A stretch of 64,000 nucleotides of DNA from an uncultured bacterium (GCA_943788505.1 CALSQR010000002.1:695213-759212); one strand, 5' to 3'. Positions 35,709-48,518 are shown, numbered from the stretch's first letter. Notes: generated by a model not told the origin, from the letters alone. Numbers and translations: made by a program.

Positions 35709-37786
35709 CTCCCAGCCCCGTCAAAACTACCCTCGATTTGGGCAATACTATCTCTTAGTTCTGCGGCTCGTTCGTACTCGAGGCTTTTCGCTGCTTCCGT
35801 CATTTCCTGCTGCATCTGTTTGACAAGGTCTTTTTTCTGGTCCTCGGTAAGGTACTTGATGATCGGATCTGCGACCACCTTGTGCTGCTCGGGACCATCA
35901 TAAAAGCGTGAGGCTGGCCCCATTGCTTCGTATTTCTCATCCGCAATAGCTGTCCCCCGATTGATCTGGTCAATTGATTTCTTGACCGTAGTAGGGGTGA
36001 TATTGTGCTCAATGTTGTACGCCACCTGGATTTCACGCCTACGGTCCGTTTCATCCATCATCCGCTGCATGGACCCCGTGACCTTGTCGCAATACATTAG
36101 GATCTTGCTCTTCACGTTCCTTGCTGCACGCCCGGCGGTCTGAATCAGCGACCGATCGGATCGAAGGAAGCCTTCCTTGTCGGCGTCCATAATCGCGACG
36201 AGTGAAACCTCAGGGAGGTCAAGGCCCTCTCGAAGGAGGTTCACCCCGATCAACACATCAAATGTACCCAATCGTAGGCCCCTTAGAATCTCCACGCGCT
36301 CAAGCGCATCAATGTCAGAATGCAGATAGCGCACCTTTAATCCATATCCATCCAAGTAGTCTGCTAGATCCTCCGACATGCGCTTGGTCAATGTCGTGAC
36401 AAGAACGCGCTCGTTTCGATCCGTAACGACTTTGATCTCCTCCAGGAGGTCATCGATTTGGTTCTTAGTAGGACGCAGAAAGATTTCCGGATCCACGATC
36501 CCTGTTGGACGGATGATTTGTTCGACGAAGACCCCGCCGGAGAGCTCTAGCTCGTATTCCCCAGGAGTCGCGCTTACATAAACCATCTGGTGCTGCTTCT
36601 CTTCAAACTCCTCAAACGTCATTGGCCGGTTGTCCAGGGCTGAAGGAAGACGAAATCCGTGTTCTACCAGATTAAGCTTTCGGGCGCGGTCACCGTTGTA
36701 CATCGCTCGAACCTGCGGCAACGTAACGTGGCTTTCATCGACTACCATCAGGAAGTCATCAGGGAAATAATCTAATAGACATTTAGGGCGCTCACCCGGC
36801 TCCGACCCGCTGAGGTGCCGAGAGTAGTTCTCGACGCCTGAACAGTACCCCACCTCCTTCAGCATCTCGATGTCGAACATGGTTCGCTGCTCCAAGCGGT
36901 GTGCTTCGAGCATTTTCCCGTTCTCACGCAACACAGCTAGGCGCCACCTGAGTTCTTCCTCAATCGTTCCAATGGCCTTGAGAACCTGTTCCTTCGGTGT
37001 AACGAAGATTTTAGCTGGATATACGGTCAGGTAGCGATGTTCGGCAATGGTGTCTCCAGAAACCGGCTCAAACACGGTCAACCGCTCCACTTCGTCGCCC
37101 CAGAATTCAATTCTGTACGCTTCCTCTTCTGAGTAGGCAGGAAACACCTCAACGACATCACCACGAACACGGAATGCGCCGGGCGCAAACTCGAGATCGT
37201 TGCGACTATAGTAAATGGCGCTCAGTCCATGAAGCAGTTCGTTCCGAGGAATAGAGTCTCCAACTTTAACCTGGACAATCTGCTTGCGGTATTCGTCGGG
37301 CGAACCAAGACCATAAATACAGGAAACCGAAGCCACCACAATAATATCCTTCCGGCCACTAACCAGGCTGCTGGTCGCTTTTAATCGAAGACGATCGATA
37401 CGCTCGTTGACCGACATGTCCTTCTCGATGTAGGTATCCGAGTGGACGATATAAGCTTCCGGTTGATAGTAGTCGTAGTAGGAAATAAAGAACTCGACCG
37501 CGTTGTTCGGAAAAAACTGCTTGAACTCGGCGTAAAGCTGCGCCGCTAGCGTCTTGTTATGGCTCAAGACAATCGTAGGCTTTCCGTGTTGGGCAATCAC
37601 ATTGGACATCGAGAACGTCTTCCCCGTCCCGGTCGCGCCCAGCAGCGTTTGATGCGGGTCTCCACGCTCGAGCCCTTCAAGCAACTCCTTAATAGCCTTC
37701 GGCTGATCCCCCGTCGGCTGGAACTCGGAAACTACTTCGAACGGCTGCTCCGCCTGGAGTAGTTCAGATTTACGGGGCTCAGACAT
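35705..37786 (-). CDS. uvrB: UvrABC excision nuclease subunit B
   Basis: The damage-verifying helicase-like subunit of nucleotide excision repair. Start 37786 ([11 protein letters not shown]) is preferred to the longer frame. Visible are [11 protein letters not shown], Walker A GATGTGKT (50-57), the DNA-binding beta-hairpin region [10 protein letters not shown] (103-112), [59 protein letters not shown] and [13 protein letters not shown]. The C-terminal UVR motif for UvrA/UvrC contact is [15 protein letters not shown]. Length of 693 residues is normal. Confidence 0.97.
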   Translation of the reverse strand: MSEPRKSELLQAEQPFEVVSEFQPTGDQPKAIKELLEGLERGDPHQTLLGATGTGKTFSMSNVIAQHGKPTIVLSHNKTLAAQLYAEFKQFFPNNAVEFFISYYDYYQPEAYIVHSDTYIEKDMSVNERIDRLRLKATSSLVSGRKDIIVVASVSCIYGLGSPDEYRKQIVQVKVGDSIPRNELLHGLSAIYYSRNDLEFAPGAFRVRGDVVEVFPAYSEEEAYRIEFWGDEVERLTVFEPVSGDTIAEHRYLTVYPAKIFVTPKEQVLKAIGTIEEELRWRLAVLRENGKMLEAHRLEQRTMFDIEMLKEVGYCSGVENYSRHLSGSEPGERPKCLLDYFPDDFLMVVDESHVTLPQVRAMYNGDRARKLNLVEHGFRLPSALDNRPMTFEEFEEKQHQMVYVSATPGEYELELSGGVFVEQIIRPTGIVDPEIFLRPTKNQIDDLLEEIKVVTDRNERVLVTTLTKRMSEDLADYLDGYGLKVRYLHSDIDALERVEILRGLRLGTFDVLIGVNLLREGLDLPEVSLVAIMDADKEGFLRSDRSLIQTAGRAARNVKSKILMYCDKVTGSMQRMMDETDRRREIQVAYNIEHNITPTTVKKSIDQINRGTAIADEKYEAMGPASRFYDGPEQHKVVADPIIKYLTEDQKKDLVKQMQQEMTEAAKSLEYERAAELRDSIAQIEGSFDGAGR

Positions 37787-37967
37787 AGGTGCTGGATGGT
37801 TGCTCGACGGAATAGGCAGAATTCTTGCCTGAAAGACCCGGTTCGTACCCACGCGTCCGCATCTGGTTCAGCATTTTAATTGGTCGGGTTTGGGTGAAAG
37901 TATATCGCCGAACTTATGTTGTGTTCAGGCTTATGCCTTTTCCGTCCAAATCCTATCAGATCGACCC

Positions 37968-39080
37968 ATGCATCGTTTACTCCCACTTCTTTTCATCTTT
38001 CTGCTTCCTGCTTGCACATCGGAAGCACAGCAATCGTCGGACGCATCCGGTGACATGACGATTGAAAAGTTTGAGCCGCGCTCCTCGCTCGTAGTTGAAG
38101 AAAACATTGTTACTCGTGCCAAATATCCATTTGTGGATGTTCACAGCCACTGGTTTCGTGCTCCTACCATGACAGAGGGTGCCATTGATACCCTTATGAT
38201 GGAGATGGACGGGATGAATATGGTCGCATTAGTAAACCTGTCTGGAGGCTCAGGCGAGAATCTTCAAGGTGCGCTTAGCAACATGGAAGCCAAACACCCC
38301 AATCGCATCGTCACGTTTGCGAACGTGGACTTTGATAGCGTTGGTGCACCAGAATGGACCGAACGAGCGGTGGCGCAGCTGCGCACCGATATCGAGGCCG
38401 GTGCACGTGGTCTAAAGGTCTATAAAAACCTTGGACTGGACGTGATGGATGTCGAAGGCAATCGGGTAGCCGTCAATGATCCACGTCTCGACCCAATTTG
38501 GGCTCTTGCAGGCGAAATGGGCGTCCCTGTACTCATCCATTCAGCGGAGCCCGCCAACTTCTGGAATCCGAAGGATGAGTTCAATGAAAAGTGGTTGGAG
38601 CTCAAACTGCGTCCCAATCGCTATCGGGATCCTGCGACCAATCCCTCATGGGAACAGATCATGTCGGAGCATTACGACATCATGGCCAAGCACCGCGGCA
38701 CCACGTTTATCAGCGCTCATCTCAGTTGGCTCGGGCAGGCGCTGACCCAACTCGGTCAGCGCCTCGATGAGAATCCGAACATGGTCACAGAAGTGGCGGC
38801 GGTTATTTATGAACTTGGGCGGCAACCACGCACCGCACGTCAATTCATGATCGACTACAAGGACCGCCTACTGTTTGGCAAGGATTCCTACAATGTCGAA
38901 GAGTTCTGGACGTATTTCCGCGTGTTCGAAACGGCTGACGAATACTTCCCTTACTACCGGAAGTACCACGCCCAGTGGAAGATGTACGGAATGAACCTGC
39001 CTGACGATGTGCTACGCGCCGTGTACTATGAGAATGCTCTGCGCATCATCCCGGGACTTGATCCGGCAATGTTCGAATAG
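37968..39080 (+). CDS. amidohydrolase-2-family lipoprotein
   Basis: The ATG at 37968 gives a lipoprotein signal (MHRLLPLLFIFLLPAC). The mature part is a TIM-barrel metal hydrolase or decarboxylase: FVDVHSHWF, GARGLKVYKNLGL, VPVLIHSAEP, FISAHLSWL and LLFGKDSYN. Proteins of this family include decarboxylases (ACMSD type) and lactonases. The reaction here is not determined. It follows uvrB divergently and ends close to the convergent TonB-dependent receptor gene. Confidence 0.85.
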   Translation: MHRLLPLLFIFLLPACTSEAQQSSDASGDMTIEKFEPRSSLVVEENIVTRAKYPFVDVHSHWFRAPTMTEGAIDTLMMEMDGMNMVALVNLSGGSGENLQGALSNMEAKHPNRIVTFANVDFDSVGAPEWTERAVAQLRTDIEAGARGLKVYKNLGLDVMDVEGNRVAVNDPRLDPIWALAGEMGVPVLIHSAEPANFWNPKDEFNEKWLELKLRPNRYRDPATNPSWEQIMSEHYDIMAKHRGTTFISAHLSWLGQALTQLGQRLDENPNMVTEVAAVIYELGRQPRTARQFMIDYKDRLLFGKDSYNVEEFWTYFRVFETADEYFPYYRKYHAQWKMYGMNLPDDVLRAVYYENALRIIPGLDPAMFE

Positions 39081-39117
39081 ACCCTCTCCTCTAGTAGCAC
39101 TCTCGATGAGAGCCAAG

Positions 39118-41418
39118 TCAGCGCAATTCCATCTTGAATCCGACTGAAGGAATCAGAGGCAGTTGATCGACACGTTTGAAGGTGAAGAGATCGTAGTAGA
39201 ACAGATTGTCGCGGTTGAGAATATTCAATGCCCCGGCACGTAGCGTACCTACGTAGCGGCCGCGTTCAACTTTGCGCTCAAGCCAGATATCAATGCGGGA
39301 ATACGTCGGTTGCCTACCATTAAAGGGTTCGGCGTATACGATTCGGTCTATGCCAGCTTCATTCGCCACGTCGACATCCGGTGTTAGCGGATACCAGACA
39401 TCAAATCCTCCTGATTCGGTAAATGGAAGGCCTGAACCATACTGCCACTGGATTGTGACACCTACCTCACCACGCTGAGCATGCATCAAGGCATTGAACT
39501 GGTGGCGGCGGTCATGAGCCGGGTTATAGGTATAGACATCCGTTTCATATTCAACAGCTGAGAACGTGTAAGAAAAGTAGCCATCGAGGATAGACTCCAG
39601 AATGAATGGACGGTTCTCGACATCCATCCGGATATCCGTGCCTAAAGCAGTACCCGATGCCTCTTGAAGGGTCGTAGTGAACTTTGGAAACGGACTGAAG
39701 ATGGGAGCGGAGATATGATCATACGACTTGTAGAATCCTTCGATAGCACCATGTAGCCAAGGGGTGAGGCTGACATTCCAACCTAGAATGCCGTGCATCG
39801 ACGTCGTTGGGTCTTGGCTCTCCGGTGTAGTGATCCACGCCGTGAATAAGTTGCCCAAATCTCTCTCATCCGACAAACCAGACAGTATCTGGTGATAGAT
39901 ACCCCAAGAAGCATTCAATTGATGTCGGCCTTGCCGACCCGTGGGCCAGAAGGAGGCTCGCATGCGGGGCTCGAAATATTGCTCTGAGCGATCCGGCAAA
40001 GCGTACATGTGAACGCCTGGATTGATAGAAAGCTTATCGCCCGCTAGGTCAAGCGTCGATTCGATATAGGAATTCCACTCGTTCATCTCTTCTGACGACG
40101 TTGTGAACTCCGTGAACAGATCATCGAGTGTATAGGATAGGTCCGTTTTTCTGAACGTCGTGCCCACAGAGATATCGCCCCGATTCAGCAACCAAGAAAG
40201 ACGCAATGTTGCTTCAGAACTCTTAATGGAGGACATCCGTTCGGGCGCGCTTTCCGGCCCAAACTCATTTGCCATTTCAGAGCGACCTGCCGTCAGTCGC
40301 GCTTTGATGGGCAAACTATTTGATCGATAGGTGTAGGTCCCACCGTATACCCGGTTTGACCATGCGACTTCGGAACTGTCATCGATCGCTGCGGCTTCGA
40401 CTTCTCCAAAAACGGTCTTTTGAGTACCCGCGATATCTCCTCGATCATCTGTGTCTAGAACGGTAAGCGACAATTCATGGCTGCCTCCTAGGAGGGCGTG
40501 AATCTTACCAAAACGATCTCCAAAACGGTACGGCATGCGTTGACCGAACAAATCAGGAAGCAATTCTTCAACGAAAGACTGCCGAATACTCACAATAGCG
40601 GATACCTTTCCTTCAATCAGGGGGCCTTCGAATGTGGCCGAACTCAGAAATGGAGCGAAAGCGACTGAGCCGGCAAGGTTTTGCTTGTTGCCATTGCGGG
40701 CACTTACATCCAGAACGGATGATGTTCTACCACCGTATTGGGCACCGAAGCCGCCAGTATAGAAAGCGGCGCGGTCGACCAGTTCTTCAGGAAAGGCCGA
40801 ATAGAAACTCAAAATGTGGAATGGCATGTAGACCGGCAGACCATCGAGTAGGGCCAAATTCTGGTCGGCCGCGCCGCCTCGGACAAAGAACTGTCCACCA
40901 CGATCACCCTGCACTGTCACTCCTGGTACCGTCTGCAGATAGCCAGCTAGATCGCCCGAAACACCAGGAACGGGTACACGCTGAATGGCTGCCGGAACGA
41001 CGGTTTCTAATCCTGCTGCTACCGTCGTGATACCTGCTTCTGCTTCGGCCTCGACAACCAATTCATCGATAGCCGCCGCGCGAACCAAGAGAGATATTCT
41101 GAAATCACGAATTTCTCCTTCTTGTAGGTCGAGAACCTCTTGAAAGGACGCAAACCCAACGAAGGACACCACCAAGGCATATCGACCCGCCCGAACACGA
41201 TTCAGAACAAAATAGCCATCTCCATCAGTGGCTGTTCCAACGACGAGCTCTCCGTCAACTCGAAGAGCGATTGTTGCTCCCTGAAGCGGCTGTTCGGTAG
41301 CTGCATCTGTGACAAAACCACGCAGGACTGCCTGTTGAGCATACCCACGGTCTGGGGCAGCTGCTAGTAGCAGAAGGAGAAGGTAGAGGTGAGTCAGACC
41401 GTAGCGAATTCGGTTCAT
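39118..41418 (-). CDS. TonB-dependent outer-membrane receptor with carboxypeptidase-like N-terminal domain
   Basis: A 766-residue outer-membrane transporter. A signal peptide (HLYLLLLLLAAAPDRGYAQ) precedes a carboxypeptidase regulatory-like domain (VLRGFVTDAATEQPLQGATI, GYFVLNRVRAGRYALVVSFVG). A plug domain follows (VPGVTVQGDRGGQFFVRGG, LALLDGLPVYMPFH) and then a long beta-barrel ending in the aromatic-rich KRVDQLPLIPSVGFKMELR. There is no SusD partner, so it is more likely a metal, cofactor or small-molecule receptor than a glycan system. Substrate unknown. Confidence 0.92.
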   Translation of the reverse strand: MNRIRYGLTHLYLLLLLLAAAPDRGYAQQAVLRGFVTDAATEQPLQGATIALRVDGELVVGTATDGDGYFVLNRVRAGRYALVVSFVGFASFQEVLDLQEGEIRDFRISLLVRAAAIDELVVEAEAEAGITTVAAGLETVVPAAIQRVPVPGVSGDLAGYLQTVPGVTVQGDRGGQFFVRGGAADQNLALLDGLPVYMPFHILSFYSAFPEELVDRAAFYTGGFGAQYGGRTSSVLDVSARNGNKQNLAGSVAFAPFLSSATFEGPLIEGKVSAIVSIRQSFVEELLPDLFGQRMPYRFGDRFGKIHALLGGSHELSLTVLDTDDRGDIAGTQKTVFGEVEAAAIDDSSEVAWSNRVYGGTYTYRSNSLPIKARLTAGRSEMANEFGPESAPERMSSIKSSEATLRLSWLLNRGDISVGTTFRKTDLSYTLDDLFTEFTTSSEEMNEWNSYIESTLDLAGDKLSINPGVHMYALPDRSEQYFEPRMRASFWPTGRQGRHQLNASWGIYHQILSGLSDERDLGNLFTAWITTPESQDPTTSMHGILGWNVSLTPWLHGAIEGFYKSYDHISAPIFSPFPKFTTTLQEASGTALGTDIRMDVENRPFILESILDGYFSYTFSAVEYETDVYTYNPAHDRRHQFNALMHAQRGEVGVTIQWQYGSGLPFTESGGFDVWYPLTPDVDVANEAGIDRIVYAEPFNGRQPTYSRIDIWLERKVERGRYVGTLRAGALNILNRDNLFYYDLFTFKRVDQLPLIPSVGFKMELR

Positions 41419-41585
41419 GGGTTGGCGGGAAATCGATCAAATGGTAGAAGTCTACTAGAAACTATACCGCACCAATCTACCGTACTCAACCTGGGCCGCG
41501 AGTGGTCACGCAAACCCTGTCAGCAGGGAGGTTCCGAACATGAACGGGACAAGTCTCTCCTAGAAAAGACCAAAAACGGACGAAA

Positions 41586-42227
41586 TTATTCCCCGTGGCG
41601 CTCCGCCAGAACTGCGGTAACGTCACCCAAGGATAGTCCACGGGACTTCAGGAGAACTAGAAGGTGATAAAGCAAGTCTGCCGATTCTTCTGCCAGCTTC
41701 TCCTCACTTCCTGCAGCCCCTTCCAAAGCAGTTTCTACGCCCTCCTCGCCAACTTTCTGAGCAACCTTCATTGGCCCCGCCTGGATTAGGCGAACAGTGT
41801 ATGATTCCGGATCTCCTTCTTCAATCCTGTCTGAGATCACCCGCTCAAGTTGGTTCAGAAAAGCTGCTCCATCCTCATTCACTTCGTCCCAGCATGTGTC
41901 GGATCCGGTGTGGCAGGTAGGCCCCTGCGGATCAGCTTTAATTAGTAAGGCATCCGCGTCACAATCTGCGCGCATCTCCTTGAACACCAACACGTTGCCG
42001 GATTCTTCCCCCTTCATCCATAACCGTTGCTTTGAGCGGCTAAAAAACGTCACGTTTCCAGTTTCCAGCGTCTTGCCAATGGCTTGCCGGTTCATATATC
42101 CCAGCATCAGCACCTTGTGCGTTGTTACGTCCTGCACGATGGCCGGAATCAGACCGGCTTGGTCGAAAGCCAGCTCATCAAATAAATCGACATCTCCAAC
42201 CTGGAGAATAGAAGGGAAATCATTCAT
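41586..42227 (-). CDS. hisIE: bifunctional phosphoribosyl-AMP cyclohydrolase / phosphoribosyl-ATP pyrophosphatase
   Basis: The second and third steps of histidine synthesis in one protein. Residues about 1-125 are His[42 protein letters not shown], and metal-binding cysteines in DCDADALL and [12 protein letters not shown]. Residues about 125-213 are His[30 protein letters not shown] and [14 protein letters not shown]. Its start overlaps the hisF stop by four bases. The two genes form a small operon away from hisG-hisDB-hisH. Confidence 0.95.
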   Translation of the reverse strand: MNDFPSILQVGDVDLFDELAFDQAGLIPAIVQDVTTHKVLMLGYMNRQAIGKTLETGNVTFFSRSKQRLWMKGEESGNVLVFKEMRADCDADALLIKADPQGPTCHTGSDTCWDEVNEDGAAFLNQLERVISDRIEEGDPESYTVRLIQAGPMKVAQKVGEEGVETALEGAAGSEEKLAEESADLLYHLLVLLKSRGLSLGDVTAVLAERHGE

Positions 42228-42982
42228 GTCAGTCGTACGGGAATGGAAGCAGTCTGTAGTTGACGCTTCAAATCAGGTATGGCCACTTCCTTGAAGTGGA
42301 ATATGCTGGCCGCCAGTGCAGCATCCGCTGCATTGGCACGAAATACATCTTCGAAATGCTCTGCGCTACCCGCACCACCGGAGGCGATGACAGGAATAGA
42401 AAGTGCACGCGAAATGCGACCGGTGATGTCGATCGCAAAACCACCTTTCGTGCCGTCGTGATCCATAGACGTGAGCAGGATCTCCCCTGCCCCAAGACCT
42501 TCCATCTTACGGGCCCACTCCACCGCCTCAAGCTCTGTTGGGCGAGACCCTCCGTAGGAGTGCACGAACCACTGGCCCTCGTACTTCTTAATGTCGATGG
42601 CTACAACGACGCATTGGCTTCCGAATTCATCAGCCAATTCTCGCACCAACGCCGGGCGGGCGATGGCTGCTGAATTGACAGCCACCTTATCAGCTCCCGC
42701 CTGCAAGAGTTGCTGGACATCTGCAACGGTACGGACGCCACCGCCGACCGTAAACGGAATATTGACCACTTCGGCGATTCGCGTCACTAGATCCAGCAAT
42801 GTGCCGCGAGTTTCAAGCGTGGCTGTGATATCCAAGAAGACCAGTTCGTCGGCGCCCTGCTCGACGTACATACGTGCCAGCTCCACTGGGTCTCCAGCGT
42901 CGCGGAGTTCAAGGAAATTGATACCCTTGACCGTCCGGCCATCTTTGATGTCTAAGCAGGGTATGATGCGTTTGGTAAGCAT
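42224..42982 (-). CDS. hisF: imidazole glycerol phosphate synthase, cyclase subunit
   Basis: This TIM-barrel enzyme uses ammonia from HisH to make imidazole glycerol phosphate and AICAR. It shows [16 protein letters not shown] with the catalytic Asp, [47 protein letters not shown] with the second Asp, and [10 protein letters not shown]. Length of 252 residues is standard. It is the first gene of the hisF-hisIE pair and is divergent from the PEP-hydrolase-like gene. No leader peptide like that before hisG is evident here. Confidence 0.96.
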   Translation of the reverse strand: MLTKRIIPCLDIKDGRTVKGINFLELRDAGDPVELARMYVEQGADELVFLDITATLETRGTLLDLVTRIAEVVNIPFTVGGGVRTVADVQQLLQAGADKVAVNSAAIARPALVRELADEFGSQCVVVAIDIKKYEGQWFVHSYGGSRPTELEAVEWARKMEGLGAGEILLTSMDHDGTKGGFAIDITGRISRALSIPVIASGGAGSAEHFEDVFRANAADAALAASIFHFKEVAIPDLKRQLQTASIPVRLT

Positions 42983-43120
42983 GACCGGATAAACAGCCGC
43001 AGCGTCGGGCCGTTCCGTGAAAGTTGGGCGATGGTAAGACGCGACATCAATGGATCGGGAAACGTACTTTTAGGGTACGGTGCAAGCCCAACCTACTCAT
43101 TTTCCCAGCCAGTCCATCTC

Positions 43121-43981
43121 ATGATAACGAAGCGCATCTCAACCGAACAGATTCTTGCCAATCTGAAAGCTAAGGTTGATTCCAGAACACCCATCATGAT
43201 CGCGTCGGCTGGCAGCGGTCTTGTCGCCAAGCTACTGGAATCGTGTGGCACAGACTGTGTGAACACATTTTCTGGGGCGCGATTGCGCGCTAATGGAATG
43301 GGAACGATGGCCATGATGTGGCCCATTCTGGACTCTAATCGGCAGACGCTCGATTATACACGCGAAGACATCATGCCCGCCATGCAGGGCAAGGCGTTTG
43401 TTTGCGCATGCCTGAATGCCAATGATCCGCTGAAAGACATGCGGATGGTCTTGCAGGAGTGCAAGGATATGGGAGTGATGTCTGTTTCCAATATCGGACC
43501 GTCCATCTCGTATGTAGATCACGATTCAGAGATCTACAAAGTGATGACATCAGCCGGCATTACGCTACAGAACGAAATTGACATGCTACGCTTAGCCCGA
43601 GAGGAAATGGGAATGGTCACGATCGGTCTCGGCTTCACGCTGGAAGATTCGATTGCAGTCTGCGAACAAGCCAAGCCACACATCTTCTGTTACCATGCTG
43701 GAACGACGAAAGGCGGCCTGAAAGGGTACGACAAAGGTTTGACCATTGAGCAGACTGCTGAACAAACGGAGCACGCCTACGATGAGTGCCGAAAAGTACA
43801 TCCTGATGTCATCTTGGTAGCACACGGTGCCGCCATGGAAACGCCCAAAGATGCCCAATTCATGCTAGACAATACCTCGGGGCACGGCTTCTGGACTGGG
43901 TCATCTACGGAGCGCATTCCGATTGAACGCGCTGTGACCGCCGCAGCTAGCGAGTTTGCTGGACTCCGATTTTCCGATTGA
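43121..43981 (+). CDS. TIM-barrel protein of the PEP-hydrolase-like family (Tm-1 C-terminal domain type)
   Basis: Start 43121 (MITKRISTEQIL) fits the family; the longer frame from 43031 adds an unconserved leader. It shows RTPIMIASAGSGLVAKLLESCGTD, SGARLRANGMGTMAMMWP, IGPSISYVDHD, GLGFTLEDSIAVCEQAKPHIFCYHAGTT and ILVAHGAAMETP. Members are annotated as phosphoenolpyruvate hydrolase-like or TIM-barrel signal proteins. In plants the homologous domain is fused to a Tm-1-like ATP-binding domain, and here that domain is the next gene. The bacterial function is not established. The 139-base spacer to hisF on the other strand holds the promoters. Confidence 0.85.
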   Translation: MITKRISTEQILANLKAKVDSRTPIMIASAGSGLVAKLLESCGTDCVNTFSGARLRANGMGTMAMMWPILDSNRQTLDYTREDIMPAMQGKAFVCACLNANDPLKDMRMVLQECKDMGVMSVSNIGPSISYVDHDSEIYKVMTSAGITLQNEIDMLRLAREEMGMVTIGLGFTLEDSIAVCEQAKPHIFCYHAGTTKGGLKGYDKGLTIEQTAEQTEHAYDECRKVHPDVILVAHGAAMETPKDAQFMLDNTSGHGFWTGSSTERIPIERAVTAAASEFAGLRFSD

Positions 43982-44002
43982 ACGCTGAAGCGGTCATTTT
44001 CG

Positions 44003-44018
44003 ATAACAGAACTGTTAT
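44003..44018. promoter_or_regulatory. palindrome ATAACAG-AA-CTGTTAT between the paired genes
   Basis: A perfect 7-2-7 dyad in the 135-base spacer between the PEP-hydrolase-like gene and the Tm-1-like gene. It could be an operator for a separate promoter or a weak transcript hairpin; no T tract follows. Confidence 0.35.
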
Positions 44019-44116
44019 ACTGAAAAAGATACGCGGTCACCCCCTGAGTCACTTCTGGCTCATGGTGCTGGAGGCCAGGGACGTACCAAGAATTCTGATT
44101 TAAATTGCCGATCGTG

Positions 44117-45334
44117 ATGAAAACCATTGCCATTCTTGCCACACTGGACACCAAAGCCGCTGAAGCTGACTTCATGCGGAAGGAGATAGAATCCCTGGGT
44201 GGAAAGGCCCTATTGATCGACATTGGTGTAATCGGTGTCCCGGGTGTCGAACCAGACGTCTCTCGATCCCGGATAATGGAGGCTGGTGGCAGCTCGCTTG
44301 CCGAACAACTCAACAAACCAAGTAGAGCCAAGTCCAGCCCAGTAATGCTAGCTGGTGGCACAAAGGTGGTTCTGGATTTACAGCAGTCTGGCAAAATCCA
44401 TGGTGTGGTGGCACTTGGTGGCACGCAGGGGACGTCAACGTGCGCGCCTATACTTCAGGCGCTTCCCTATGGCTTTCCGAAGGTGATGTGCTCAACAGCT
44501 GCATCTGGCAATACGGTGCCCTTTGTGGGCATCAAAGACATCACCATGATGTTTGCGGTATCAGACATTCTCGGGCTAAACGTCTTCTCTCGCAAAATCC
44601 TCGCAAATGCTGCAGCAGCAGCTTGGGGAATGGCACAGGTTGAACACAGCATTACCAAGTCGACGGCAAAAGGAGTTGTTGGACTGACAAACCTCGGCGT
44701 TCTGACGGAAGGCGCAATGCACGCTATTTCCCTGTTTGAAAAGGCCGGCTATGAAGTGATCACATTCCACGCCATCGGAGCCGGCGGAGAAGCCATGGAG
44801 CAGATGATGAAGGAAGGCATCATCAATGGTGTATTTGACTACGCTATGGGTGAAATCGCTGACGGTGTTTACGGCGTACTACGGGCCTCTGGACCGGAAC
44901 GTCTTACGGTTGCTGGCAAACTGGGCTTACCTCAGGTAATCTGTCCAGGAGGATCAGAACATCTTGGCATCCTGGTCAATGAGCCCAACAAGGTGCCTGG
45001 TGGATGGGAAGATCACACGGTGACCTGGCATTCTCCGTACGTGTTCGTTCCACGATTGAAGGCAGAGGAACAGGATCGCGTGGCGGCTGAAATAGGCAAG
45101 CGACTCCAGCATACAAGCAGTCGGGCGGTCTTTTTAATGCCCCTTAAAGGGGTTAGCCGATATTCGGCGGCCGGCGGCGAACTGGAAGCTCCGGAATTGG
45201 ATGCGTCATACTGGGAATCCCTGCAAAAGCACCTTCCACCTACGATCGAAAAAGAAGCACTAAATCTGACGGCTGAAGATCCTGACTTCGTTCAGTATGC
45301 TGTTGAGCGCCTAATTGCATTAATGGAAGGCTGA
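44117..45334 (+). CDS. Tm-1-like ATP-binding domain protein (UPF0261)
   Basis: A 405-residue protein starting at ATG 44117 (MKTIAILATLDTKAAEADF); TTG 44105 and GTG 44114 are alternatives. Features are LLIDIGVIGVPGVEPDVSR, GVVALGGTQGTSTCAPIL, PYGFPKVMCSTAASGNTVPF, FHAIGAGGEAMEQMM and LTVAGKLGLPQVICPGG. The family is named from the N-terminal domain of the tomato Tm-1 virus-resistance protein. Bacterial members commonly sit next to the PEP-hydrolase-like gene, as here. They are suggested to act in an unknown metabolic pathway. ATP binding is inferred from the family name and not checked here. Confidence 0.87.
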   Translation: MKTIAILATLDTKAAEADFMRKEIESLGGKALLIDIGVIGVPGVEPDVSRSRIMEAGGSSLAEQLNKPSRAKSSPVMLAGGTKVVLDLQQSGKIHGVVALGGTQGTSTCAPILQALPYGFPKVMCSTAASGNTVPFVGIKDITMMFAVSDILGLNVFSRKILANAAAAAWGMAQVEHSITKSTAKGVVGLTNLGVLTEGAMHAISLFEKAGYEVITFHAIGAGGEAMEQMMKEGIINGVFDYAMGEIADGVYGVLRASGPERLTVAGKLGLPQVICPGGSEHLGILVNEPNKVPGGWEDHTVTWHSPYVFVPRLKAEEQDRVAAEIGKRLQHTSSRAVFLMPLKGVSRYSAAGGELEAPELDASYWESLQKHLPPTIEKEALNLTAEDPDFVQYAVERLIALMEG

Positions 45335-45363
45335 TCGACCGGCAAAAAAGAGCCGAACGCGGT

Positions 45364-45987
45364 TCACACGCACTTTTTCGGTCGAAATAACCGGTTGCAG
45401 CAGTTCAAAAGTGTCGAAGCGGCACTACCAAGACTGCTACCGTAGGCCAGAACTCCATCCACGTGGCCTCCCATTATCACGAGCTGTTTTTCTGGTCGTT
45501 TGTTTTCTCGGATCAAGCGGATCACTTCGTACGCCATTTCTGGCGTTCCGTAGGTCACATTTGGAGATGTTGTCGGTAGCCGGTCAATCCAAGTATTCCA
45601 CATGTCGGCATGATGGACATGAATAACTGCGTTGATCGCTCGAGATGCCTCATAGAAGGCTGCATGCGTCATCGATTCTGACGATGCGATAATCGGACCA
45701 ACGCAGGACAATTTGTTTTCGTCAAAATGATAGTCGGTCACACGTGTGAAGTGCTCGGGGCCCAGCTCCTTGACATTTCCCGTCATGGATCCGGTGATGA
45801 GAAACTGCTTCGATGGTTGATCACGAGTGCTGATGTTTCCGTAGCCAATACCATCGGGCAATGCTCCTATCAACCCATTTTCAAATAGAATTTGACGCCA
45901 CTGATTCATCGTCTGGATCTTGTGCCAGCTTACCGATGTCCCTTCGGTCCATTCCGCATTGAATTTGATATATCCTTCGTCGTGCAT
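45364..45987 (-). CDS. class II aldolase/adducin-family protein
   Basis: A 207-residue Zn2+-dependent aldolase-like protein. It contains GYGNISTRDQPSKQFLITGS, SESMTHAAFYEAS and the metal-binding HVHHADMWNT. Class II aldolases cleave or isomerise sugar phosphates such as fuculose or ribulose phosphate. It lies convergent to the Tm-1-like gene. ATG 45909 (MNQWRQILF) would trim 26 residues. The substrate cannot be told. Confidence 0.8.
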   Translation of the reverse strand: MHDEGYIKFNAEWTEGTSVSWHKIQTMNQWRQILFENGLIGALPDGIGYGNISTRDQPSKQFLITGSMTGNVKELGPEHFTRVTDYHFDENKLSCVGPIIASSESMTHAAFYEASRAINAVIHVHHADMWNTWIDRLPTTSPNVTYGTPEMAYEVIRLIRENKRPEKQLVIMGGHVDGVLAYGSSLGSAASTLLNCCNRLFRPKKCV

Positions 45988-46117
45988 AAACGAAGATTAC
46001 CGATACGATCCATACCGTGCAACCCGCGGCGCAGCGACAGCACGACAAAGAGTCTGGCGGCGGGGAAACAGGACAGCATCATCAATGCACTTGGACAAGC
46101 GAAGTCAGAATGATGAA

Positions 46118-46135
46118 GGACTTCGGATGAAGTCC
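46118..46135. promoter_or_regulatory. palindrome GGACTTC-GGAT-GAAGTCC upstream of katG
   Basis: A perfect 7-4-7 inverted repeat about 125 bases before katG, followed by a looser dyad TCCGG-N7-CCGGA (46134-46150). It does not match the OxyR or PerR consensus I know. It could be an operator for peroxide control or an mRNA hairpin. Confidence 0.35.
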
Positions 46136-46143
46136 GGATCTAG

Positions 46144-48465
<2,322 letters not shown>

Positions 48466-48518
48466 TTGAGCATTCAGGAAGATTGACAGACCTAGCGCTC
48501 TAAGCGTGCAACGTTGTT

